From: a virus
Strand: one strand, 5' to 3'
IMG/VR virus record: IMGVR_UViG_3300025770_000004
Span: 1-64,000 of that record
Length of the DNA stretch: 64,000 bases
Part shown: piece after piece, positions 7,329-12,802 of the stretch
How positions within the stretch are numbered: the stretch's first letter is position 1
Layout: each line of letters opens with the position of its first letter
Made by a program: the position numbers and the translations under genes
The notes under the pieces: generated by a model
The model's input: the letters and a program-made list of their open reading frames with translations, nothing else
The model's database searches: none
Told to the model about the DNA's origin: nothing

Positions 7329-7481
7329 ATGGAATTGGAAAAAGCAATTGAGTGGGCCAATTATCAAGGTTCATTATATTTAGTATATTATGTTATAAAA
7401 TGGAATGATGAATATTGTGTTGTCTCACATAATCATATCAAACGACATCCTAATACTAAGTGGGTTTATAAGACACAATAA
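7329..7481 (+). CDS. small protein, unknown (50 aa)
   Basis: ATG 7329 opens a 50-residue frame (MELEKAIEWANYQGS...) rich in Trp and Tyr and ending TKWVYKTQ. It follows a well-formed promoter by about 28 bases and an A-rich leader GAGTAAAA. Composition is protein-like; no family recognised. Confidence 0.5.
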   Translation: MELEKAIEWANYQGSLYLVYYVIKWNDEYCVVSHNHIKRHPNTKWVYKTQ

Positions 7482-7538
7482 AAGAAAATAATAAATATTA
7501 CAGAATTACACACGTATTTTTGTAGTAAAAGAAAAACA

Positions 7539-7832
7539 ATGATGAAATTTAGATTATACATACTACCAATTATTGATAAACTACTCTTGACTCCATTAAA
7601 AGAACTTAACGTAGATTCTCGTTACTTTAACTATAAATCAATAACTAAACATATACACAAGACTATGGCAAAGACAATTACTTATAACCACCCAATCTCA
7701 AGAAAGACAATAACTGATACGGTTATTGCAGAAGACTTACTTTTCTATACTGTAAATCGAAATCACTGGCATAGAGTTGAGCCGCTCCAGGTTCTTAAAA
7801 GTCAAGTGATCTCATCAAATTCAAAAAACTAA
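7539..7832 (+). CDS. small protein, unknown (97 or 55 aa)
   Basis: The frame is open from ATG 7539, but a second in-frame ATG at 7665 is preceded by AAGACT, the same hexamer that precedes the next gene (7837), so a 55-residue product starting MAKTITYNHPISRK may be the main form. A TATTTTTG element (7515-7522) precedes 7539. Both forms end QVISSNSKN. No family recognised. Confidence 0.5.
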   Translation: MMKFRLYILPIIDKLLLTPLKELNVDSRYFNYKSITKHIHKTMAKTITYNHPISRKTITDTVIAEDLLFYTVNRNHWHRVEPLQVLKSQVISSNSKN

Positions 7833-7836
7833 GACT

Positions 7837-8085
7837 ATGGCGGATCGAGCAACATTACTAACAAAAGAACTTTCTTACAACAAATCATCTAACACATTTG
7901 TTGGCGAAGCATCTGAACTAAAGCTTAACCAAGTAAGTCTTATTTCTTACATCATTTACAATCCAACAACTCAAATGAGTCAATACTTCAATTTTGACAA
8001 AACAGATTTGAATAACGATTCAGAAGTCATGGGTTGGAGATACCGATCACATCAAGGCACTAACTTACTAATCATAAACGACTAG
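7837..8085 (+). CDS. small protein, unknown (82 aa)
   Basis: Starts five bases after the previous stop behind AACTAAGACT. The product mixes polar and aromatic residues (SYIIYNPTTQMSQYFNFDKTD) and looks like a compact beta-rich domain. No family recognised. It ends in TAG, one of several TAG stops that argue against stop-codon reassignment. Confidence 0.55.
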   Translation: MADRATLLTKELSYNKSSNTFVGEASELKLNQVSLISYIIYNPTTQMSQYFNFDKTDLNNDSEVMGWRYRSHQGTNLLIIND

Positions 8086-8158
8086 TCATGGCAAACAATA
8101 ATATCCTTATATTTGTAATTAAACCAAAACACAGATGAATAAAATACTTTATATTTAA

Positions 8159-8323
8159 ATGAAATTAATAGAATTAGTAATGAGAGTAGGTGAGATGTGC
8201 CCTGGATGTATATTAGTAATCAGTGATAAGCAATATTACAATGAAGATGGATCATTCACTATCGAGAGAGGTGGTAAGAAACTTATTCTAAAGAAGAACC
8301 TATTTAAACCATATAAATTGTAA
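8159..8323 (+). CDS. small CxxC protein, unknown (54 aa)
   Basis: ATG 8159 opens MKLIELVMRVGEMCPGCILV..., with a single CPGC pair and a basic end KKNLFKPYKL. A TATATTTG box lies about 40 bases upstream. The last 60 bases recur in degraded form at 10196-10255, which shows the gene belongs to a family duplicated in this region. Confidence 0.5.
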   Translation: MKLIELVMRVGEMCPGCILVISDKQYYNEDGSFTIERGGKKLILKKNLFKPYKL

Positions 8324-8428
8324 TGATGAGGAACGTGAAGAGGTAATAACAAACTTTTTTAATTGTGGACCTGCAGCAAGCATTGTTGGTGATAGGTAAG
8401 TGTGAGTTAACTATAAAATATATATTAA

Positions 8429-8617
8429 ATGATAACAGAAAAAGAAGCAGATAATTGGATAACTAAAAATAAGGATAGACACTGGAATGTTCCTAAAATG
8501 ATGGTAGAGTTTGCCAACGATAAAGTAAAAGAGGTTGTAAAGGAAATACACTCTCAGACTAAAGATAAAGACAAGCCTCTTACACCCGAATGGATAGGTT
8601 TTAAGAGTTATCTATAA
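8429..8617 (+). CDS. small protein, unknown (62 aa)
   Basis: The product is highly charged and helical (MITEKEADNWITKNKDRHWN...) with no recognised motif. The 105 bases before it hold no convincing gene. Downstream lies the abnormal tRNA-like locus. Confidence 0.5.
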   Translation: MITEKEADNWITKNKDRHWNVPKMMVEFANDKVKEVVKEIHSQTKDKDKPLTPEWIGFKSYL

Positions 8618-8636
8618 CGGTTTGAATATGAATAGT

Positions 8637-8717
8637 AGCGGTTTGGGTGTGGTGTGGTTCGATTCCACAAAGCTATATGCTAAAGGCACTACGTAGGTTC
8701 GACTCCTACAACCGCTA
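8637..8717 (+). tRNA. tRNA-like locus lacking a D-arm (degenerate or atypical)
   Basis: The ends form a perfect acceptor, AGCGGTT with AACCGCT plus discriminator A, and GTAGG-TTCGACT-CCTAC is a perfect T-arm. Between them TGTGG-TTCGATT-CCACA is a perfect 5-bp/7-nt hairpin. If that is the anticodon arm, the anticodon would be CGA (Ser), but only nine bases are left for the D-arm. The remaining AAGCTATATGCT stretch could be a long variable arm. It may be a decayed tRNA or a fusion of two T-arms. Confidence 0.4.
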
Positions 8718-8825
8718 TTATTTATATTTATTGTTATGTGCTTTTTTAATTGCATCATAACGTAATAGTAGAACACGTTTTAATGTGGTTTAAAATTAGT
8801 TATGAATTAAAACAAAACAAAGATG

Positions 8826-9035
8826 ATGAGTAAAGAAGATAATAACTACATAGTATTTGCGGAAGATTCAACTGCTATGATGCAAGAGGCATTAATACAA
8901 CAGAGCAATCCATTAACAAAGGAACGTGCTATTGAGTTTGCAGAAAGAATTAAAGATAGAGATAATTTATTTTGTGTTACTATTCTGAAAAGAGTTAGTA
9001 AAAAAGAATTAAACAAAAACAAAGAAGATGAATAG
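8826..9035 (+). CDS. small protein, unknown (69 aa)
   Basis: Starts MSKEDNNYIVF after AAAACAAAACAAAGATG; an ATG three bases earlier is possible. Helical, charged, ending KKELNKNKEDE, the junction-coded tail that overlaps the next start. No family recognised. Confidence 0.58.
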   Translation: MSKEDNNYIVFAEDSTAMMQEALIQQSNPLTKERAIEFAERIKDRDNLFCVTILKRVSKKELNKNKEDE

Positions 9036-9219
9036 ATGTCTTATACTGCTATTGGTGTTTCTGTCTTTACAAAGCTATGGACAGATGTACCGATGGCAGA
9101 TGGACGAGGGAGATTTAAAAGTCTTTACCAAAGAACAATTCAAAACCCTAAGTCAATCTGGATTAGTTAATGGTGATATGACTCTGAAAGTACAAAAAAT
9201 GAAAGATGATGAAAGATAA
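9028..9219 (+). CDS. small exported protein (63 aa)
   Basis: Residues 1-19 (MNRCLILLLVFLSLQSYGQ) form a flavobacterial-style signal peptide ending SYGQ. The mature part is about 44 residues, acidic then basic, without motif. It starts inside the preceding gene's end. Likely periplasmic or surface exposed; role unknown. Confidence 0.6.
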   Translation: MNRCLILLLVFLSLQSYGQMYRWQMDEGDLKVFTKEQFKTLSQSGLVNGDMTLKVQKMKDDER

Positions 9220-9225
9220 AATGAT

Positions 9226-9396
9226 ATGAAAGCTATAACTAACATATTAACGGATATTTTTCTTATTATTACTATATTAGTGTGTGGATTACCTACATTA
9301 GTACTAGCAATAGTATTTTATTACCTTATTATTAAGGATATAGATTGGAATAAAGAAATCCAAACACGTCAGGGACGGTGCAATGCAAGATTATAA
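9226..9396 (+). CDS. small two-span membrane protein (56 aa)
   Basis: MKAITNILTDIFLII... contains a long hydrophobic stretch (residues 9-36) broken by a Gly-Leu-Pro turn, followed by an acidic/basic tail. Probably one long or two short membrane segments. It follows the exported gene by six bases, so the two may act together at the envelope. Confidence 0.5.
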   Translation: MKAITNILTDIFLIITILVCGLPTLVLAIVFYYLIIKDIDWNKEIQTRQGRCNARL

Positions 9397-9476
9397 CAAG
9401 GGTAGGATTTGCGAAAATTGTAAATAAAAGCAATACTTTTGGTATTACATCCAATACATCAACTGTTAAAGGAAAT

Positions 9477-9527
9477 GATTATATGGTGCTTATCTAAAAA
9501 ATTGGATATAAAAAACACCATATAATC
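9477..9527 (+). terminator. hairpin, probable terminator
   Basis: A perfect 12-bp inverted repeat, GATTATATGGTG (9477-9488) with CACCATATAATC (9516-9527), encloses an A-rich loop containing a further TATC/GATA pairing. It separates the 9226 gene from the 9576 promoter. Confidence 0.5.
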
Positions 9528-9532
9528 AATAT

Positions 9533-9548
9533 ATTATCCGTATCTTGT
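9533..9548 (+). promoter_or_regulatory. promoter candidate for the 9576 gene
   Basis: ATTATCCGTATCTTGT shares the ATTATCCG-TATCTTT core with the elements at 6663 and 10473. No good TTTG box lies 20 bases upstream. Confidence 0.4.
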
Positions 9549-9575
9549 GATATTGTATAACCCAAAAACAAACAT

Positions 9576-9908
9576 ATGAAAAATATTATATTAACAATTG
9601 TACTGATACTAAGCTTTAATCTAGGCGCACAAGACTCCTACCAACCTTTAATGTTCATCGAACCATTAGAACCCATCGAATTAAATCTAAACACATCATA
9701 TGGATATCCTGAGGAATCTAATATACCAATTGGTGTTGGAATGATGTTAGGTGGTGCTACATTCATTGTTGCTGGATTACTTACACCACCAAGTTATGTA
9801 GGTGGATCAACAACCGAAATGAAACCATTTTTTCAACAAGCAAAGATATGGCCAATTTTAACAGGAGCATTGGTGTTCACAGGTGGAATAGTAATTTCAA
9901 TTAGATAA
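9576..9908 (+). CDS. exported/membrane protein (110 aa)
   Basis: Signal peptide at residues 1-18 ending NLGAQ, a Pro/Glu-rich linker, then two hydrophobic segments (about 50-68 and 92-109) separated by a polar loop. It would sit in the inner membrane with an exported N-terminal domain, or be an outer-membrane-associated small protein. It has its own promoter. Function unknown. Confidence 0.6.
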   Translation: MKNIILTIVLILSFNLGAQDSYQPLMFIEPLEPIELNLNTSYGYPEESNIPIGVGMMLGGATFIVAGLLTPPSYVGGSTTEMKPFFQQAKIWPILTGALVFTGGIVISIR

Positions 9909-9936
9909 TAAAAAAACTTATAAATAATATAGAGAT

Positions 9937-10212
9937 ATGATTAACAGTACTAAAGAATGGGATTTTATGGATAACAAAGAAAAAAAATGTTCTATATGTT
10001 TATCAACATATGAAGGATATGGTAACAATGCAGAACCTCTTAACAAAGGAAGATGCTGTGATGAATGTAATCTTAAAGTAATATTAGCAAGAATTGAATT
10101 ATTAAACCAAAGCGAATGGAAATGTTCTTATGGTAAATCTTGTGAATGTAACAGTGATGTAGAAAAGTCTGAATGTGATTTAGCTTACAAAACAAAGGTG
10201 GTCAGAAGATGA
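9937..10212 (+). CDS. conserved small zinc-ribbon protein
   Basis: Contains KKCSICLSTYEGYGNNAEPLNKGRCCDECN: CxxC at about 17-20 and CCDEC at about 43-47, a four-Cys zinc ribbon common in small phage and bacterial proteins of unknown function. A second in-frame ATG at 9967 (MDNKEK) is a plausible start nearer the domain. The last codons run into a degraded copy of the 3' end of the 8159 gene. Confidence 0.65.
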   Translation: MINSTKEWDFMDNKEKKCSICLSTYEGYGNNAEPLNKGRCCDECNLKVILARIELLNQSEWKCSYGKSCECNSDVEKSECDLAYKTKVVRR

Positions 10213-10249
10213 TATTAAAGAAAAGTTTATTCAAACAATATAAATGGAA

Positions 10250-10384
10250 ATGATGTGTGATTTATGTATAATGTTTATGGGTTGGTTATTGGGTATGTCG
10301 ATATTTATAATATTCGCGAAGCCAATTATAAAAGGATTAGAAAAAATAGTAGGGATTAAACCCTTAGATAAATGGGATAAATGA
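10250..10384 (+). CDS. small membrane protein (44 aa)
   Basis: MMCDLCIMFMGWLLGM... gives one hydrophobic segment (about residues 5-23) and a basic C-terminal helix ending DKWDK. It follows the degraded repeat and overlaps the next short frame by ATGA. Moderate support from the overlap. Confidence 0.4.
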   Translation: MMCDLCIMFMGWLLGMSIFIIFAKPIIKGLEKIVGIKPLDKWDK

Positions 10385-10506
10385 AATTAACATCAGGAGA
10401 ATTCGTATTATATTATCTTAGATACTTAACTAAGTGGAATAAAACAGCTTCATTACTTGTATATGTCAAATATTATCCGTATATTTACATGATGCCTTTA
10501 TTATAA
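10381..10506 (+). CDS. possible 41-residue peptide
   Basis: Begins in an ATGA overlap (MKLTSGEFVLYYLRY). Its last third is coded by the repeated promoter element at 10456-10487, so translation is doubtful. Confidence 0.22.
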   Translation: MKLTSGEFVLYYLRYLTKWNKTASLLVYVKYYPYIYMMPLL

Positions 10507-10516
10507 TATAATAAAA
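10456..10516 (+). promoter_or_regulatory. promoter plus AT palindrome (second copy)
   Basis: CTTG-20-TATATTTA (10456-10487), then ACATGATGCCTTT and the palindrome TTTATTATAATATAATAAA. The upstream half matches 6523-6550 and the downstream half matches 6663-6690, so it combines both elements of the 6.5-kb region. Confidence 0.45.
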
Positions 10517-10537
10517 GTACAGAAAAACACACATATT

Positions 10538-10569
10538 TTTGTTAATTATAATAATTTATTGTATCTTTA
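10538..10569 (+). promoter_or_regulatory. strong promoter of the 10610 gene
   Basis: TTTG 10538-10541, 20-base spacer, TATCTTTA 10562-10569; the clearest example of the class. Transcription would start about 30-35 bases before ATG 10610. Confidence 0.7.
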
Positions 10570-10609
10570 CGAGGATTAAAGAAATATAAACAATTTAAAA
10601 TATAACACA

Positions 10610-10831
10610 ATGGCCTCAAAAACAAAAGCAACCACAATCGGAAATTACATCACTAAAGTAAATAACTACGACATCAGACAAAAAGTGTCTTATAAAAAGG
10701 CTGAAGTAGGCAGAGGGAACAAAGGTAGACAAGTTGGATCTTCTGAGTATGTTGTTTGTCGTGGAAGAAAAGTAATCAAAGCAGGTATTAAAAGTTTAGC
10801 TGAAGCTACGGCTGTGACTAACGCACAATAA
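10610..10831 (+). CDS. small basic protein with own promoter and terminator (73 aa)
   Basis: MASKTKATTIGNYITKV... is Lys/Arg/Ser-rich with a central SYKKAEVGRGNKGRQVGSSEY and an Ala-rich end. It is a complete single-gene unit: best-consensus promoter, A-rich leader AAAATATAACACA, coding region, then a 20-bp terminator stem. That layout suggests strong early expression. It could bind nucleic acid; no family recognised. Confidence 0.7.
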   Translation: MASKTKATTIGNYITKVNNYDIRQKVSYKKAEVGRGNKGRQVGSSEYVVCRGRKVIKAGIKSLAEATAVTNAQ

Positions 10832-10836
10832 TAATT

Positions 10837-10893
10837 AACTTCACTTGGTAGTTTTATTTATAGCAGAAGATATTAAAACTACCAAGTGAAGTT
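10837..10893 (+). terminator. perfect 20-bp terminator stem
   Basis: AACTTCACTTGGTAGTTTTA (10837-10856) is exactly complementary to 10874-10893, with a 17-base loop. It begins six bases after the stop of the 10610 gene. The stem is A/T-flanked and could work on both strands. Confidence 0.75.
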
Positions 10894-10948
10894 TATGTGC
10901 CATAAATTACAGAAAACCACAGAGTGGACTCCAACCTGCTTATATAAT

Positions 10949-11065
10949 TTAGAAATATACAGAAATCCACACGGAATTTTGTATAAGTCCAATATAAATT
11001 AAGTTTAATAAAATACCTCTCAATGAGCTTATACCATTATCCTTAAATATTATTCCTCTTGCCAT
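10949..11065 (-). pseudogene. truncated copy of the adhesin 5' end (38 aa)
   Basis: Starts MARGIIFKDNGIS, nearly identical to the first residues of the 3490-4083 adhesin, then diverges into an unrelated short tail and stops. Similarity continues upstream through the shared promoter region (to about 11130). It is a remnant of a duplication that also placed the promoter before tRNA-Gln. Confidence 0.65.
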
Positions 11066-11098
11066 TTTATATAGTTTTTTTATTAATGTATATATTAA

Positions 11099-11130
11099 CT
11101 TGATATATTAATATAGATTCCGTATCTTTA
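11099..11130 (+). promoter_or_regulatory. promoter of tRNA-Gln
   Basis: CTTG 11099-11102, 20-base spacer, TATCTTTA 11123-11130, 37 bases before the tRNA. It is homologous to 4117-4148. Confidence 0.65.
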
Positions 11131-11167
11131 TGGAATAGAAAGAATAGTAAAAGGGATTATTAAATCC

Positions 11168-11240
11168 TGTCCCATGGTGTAACTGGCAACACGTCTGTTT
11201 TTGGTACAGAAGAGTCTAGGTTCGAGCCCTAGTGGGACAA
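11168..11240 (+). tRNA. tRNA-Gln (anticodon TTG)
   Basis: Acceptor TGTCCCA/TGGGACA, anticodon stem TCTGT/ACAGA around TTTTGGT giving TTG, T-arm CTAGG-TTCGAGC-CCTAG, discriminator A. CCA is not encoded. It reads CAA, the favoured Gln codon in this AT-rich genome. Confidence 0.93.
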
Positions 11241-11279
11241 CAAAACACATAACTTACATCAAAGTAAACCAAATACTAA

Positions 11280-11546
11280 ATGGATACAAAACAAAAATAC
11301 GTAAGACTAAAAGAATATAACCAGATTATAATCTTTCACACATGCACCGAACACTCCACTTTTAGATATCTGAATCCTATATCAGCAGGGTTCTGTTATG
11401 TACATAGTGATAAAGTATCTTGCTTTGGGAAAAGTATCTCACTTAACATAGAAGGAATGGAAGATGATTCATATATAGCTACTAAACAAATATTCGGCTG
11501 GGAAGCCGCAGATAAATTCAACAATCAAAAAAGAGGTACAAAATAA
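11280..11546 (+). CDS. small protein, unknown (88 aa)
   Basis: Follows tRNA-Gln by 40 bases with an A-rich leader (AACCAAATACTAA), so it is probably on the same transcript. It has three Cys and several His/Tyr (HTCTEHSTF, AGFCYVHSDKVSCF) but no clear metal site. No family recognised. Confidence 0.55.
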   Translation: MDTKQKYVRLKEYNQIIIFHTCTEHSTFRYLNPISAGFCYVHSDKVSCFGKSISLNIEGMEDDSYIATKQIFGWEAADKFNNQKRGTK

Positions 11547-11549
11547 TAA

Positions 11550-11984
11550 CTACACTCCTAACGTCTCCAATTTATCCTGCCTATCCAAGATAACAGAAGT
11601 ATAATATATCTCAACCGGTAACTCCATAGTACCCTCCTTCTGTATTTCAATATCAACATCTGAATTTAAACCAAAATATTCATACCACCTCAAATCTAAT
11701 TTGTATTCACCCGTTAAAAAACACTTGGCGTTATATTTGAAACGAGAACCTCCAGGAGGTGCTAGTAAAATATCAGTACTAACAGAATTTGCATAGGACT
11801 TTCTCCGTCTGGTAAACTTACTGTTGGCGTCAAAAGAAATGTTTGACCAAGTAGCCTTTACACTCAGTACATGATTAGAAAATTTTGGCGCCAAGATAGT
11901 AGCCATTCTATTGTAATTACTACAAGTAAATTCAACACTTATAACCTCAGTACGCACTGTTAATTCATTCTTCATATCTTTCAA
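11550..11984 (-). CDS. hypothetical protein (144 aa)
   Basis: Convergent with the preceding gene, with four bases between stops. The product alternates hydrophobic and polar residues through most of its length, which suggests a beta-sandwich, with a basic FTRRRKSYANS loop. Start may be ATG 11984 or 11975 (MKNELTV). The 228 bases upstream (11985-12212) hold no gene I can support; a GTCTG/CAGAC inverted repeat is the only structure seen. Confidence 0.55.
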   Translation of the reverse strand: MKDMKNELTVRTEVISVEFTCSNYNRMATILAPKFSNHVLSVKATWSNISFDANSKFTRRRKSYANSVSTDILLAPPGGSRFKYNAKCFLTGEYKLDLRWYEYFGLNSDVDIEIQKEGTMELPVEIYYTSVILDRQDKLETLGV

Positions 11985-12212
11985 ATTTTATCTCAAAAAA
12001 GTACCCGTCTGTGATCTAATGGGTGTACGGTGTTCAGACGATGGCTGCATATACACGTAAGTACCTAAAAAGGTAAATCAAGAGAGACTGATAGGATCTG
12101 ATAGGATCAACTCAAAATCTTACAGAAATACAACCATTATTCTGTACTAAGTTCACTATGTATCAATTTACTTCAATTTACTTTTCTTAATTGATTCTTT
12201 CTTTTTACTTAA

Positions 12213-12374
12213 CTATTCACCATATATTTTAATTATAGATGTTTTCCTTTTATTAGGTTTGTACCTTATAAATGTTTGTGTCAGGTAATTCGAATTTGTG
12301 CTCTTTATCTGCATTATCGCCAAGTCTTTCTCTTTAGTGCTTACTCCTGGACTTTTAAACTTCATTATATTCAT
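12213..12374 (-). CDS. small paralogous protein 3 of 3 (53 aa, possibly damaged)
   Basis: Ends YKPNKRKTSIIKIYGE, which matches the end of its upstream neighbour (KPNKTIIRMRKILKIYDE). A second frame over 12240-12300 reads KEHKFELPD, like the C-terminus of the 50908 protein, with a 22-base exact match. The N-terminal part may thus be shifted in frame. Confidence 0.35.
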   Translation of the reverse strand: MNIMKFKSPGVSTKEKDLAIMQIKSTNSNYLTQTFIRYKPNKRKTSIIKIYGE

Positions 12375-12400
12375 TTAACTTCTTATCACTTTCTATTCTA

Positions 12401-12523
12401 TCACTCATCATATATCTTTAGAATCTTACGCATTCTTATTATCGTTTTATTAGGTTTATTATCTTTCCAAGGTAATTCATAATCATAAGGATTATTATCA
12501 TTCCAAGTGCTTTGTTTATTCAT
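12401..12523 (-). CDS. small paralogous protein 2 of 3 (40 aa)
   Basis: MNKQSTWNDNNPYDYELPWK..., followed by KPNKTIIRMRK. The PWxxNKxxIRM segment is shared with the 12520 product (SPWSGNKIRMAK). Its start overlaps the stop of that gene by ATGA, so the two are translationally coupled. Confidence 0.45.
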   Translation of the reverse strand: MNKQSTWNDNNPYDYELPWKDNKPNKTIIRMRKILKIYDE

Positions 12524-12687
12524 AAGTTTTCATATGTTGTTAGTAATGTTTTAGGTTCTTTGGTTATTGTTAATTTAAAGATGTTATTAAGTTTAGCCAT
12601 TCTAATCTTATTTCCGCTCCAAGGAGATTTATAATTTAGTCCTGTTACTGTTCTCATAGGGTATAAATGTTTAGCTGTTATTTTCAT
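12520..12687 (-). CDS. small paralogous protein 1 of 3 (55 aa)
   Basis: MKITAKHLYPMRTVTGLNY..., then SPWSGNKIRMAK, basic throughout. First gene of a small minus-strand operon divergent from the 12803 gene; the 115 bases between them hold promoters for both directions. Confidence 0.45.
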   Translation of the reverse strand: MKITAKHLYPMRTVTGLNYKSPWSGNKIRMAKLNNIFKLTITKEPKTLLTTYENL

Positions 12688-12742
12688 ATAATTTATATGT
12701 TGTAAGTTCTTGTAAGTTTGTAAAATTGTTCTTACTTAGAGT

Positions 12743-12773
12743 TGTTTATTGAAAAATAAACACTATATTTGTG
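12743..12773 (+). promoter_or_regulatory. promoter of the 12803 gene
   Basis: GTTG, 19-base spacer, TATATTTG (12766-12773). It lies inside the frame that stays open from TTG 12749, which shows the true start must be downstream, at ATG 12803. Confidence 0.6.
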
Positions 12774-12802
12774 ATATTAAAAATCAATTAATCGTATTAC
12801 AT

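Noticed and set aside
9360-9440. tRNA-like stretch around GTCAGGGACGGTGCAATGC
   Set aside because: No acceptor or T-arm pairing can be drawn; it is mostly the 3' end of the 9226 gene.
12276-12482. 68-codon plus-strand frame (MCQVIRICALYLHY...)
   Set aside because: Composition is that of a reverse complement of coding AT-rich DNA; the opposite strand holds overlapping small paralogues with shared motifs.
3490-12700. Complete DGR system in the window
   Set aside because: No reverse transcriptase motif and no A-rich template copy of the adhesin end were found here; only the variable-region candidate is reported.
12749-12802. TTG 12749 as start of the 585-residue reading of the large gene
   Set aside because: A GTTG-19-TATATTTG promoter lies within this segment, so the transcript would begin after it; ATG 12803 is preferred.
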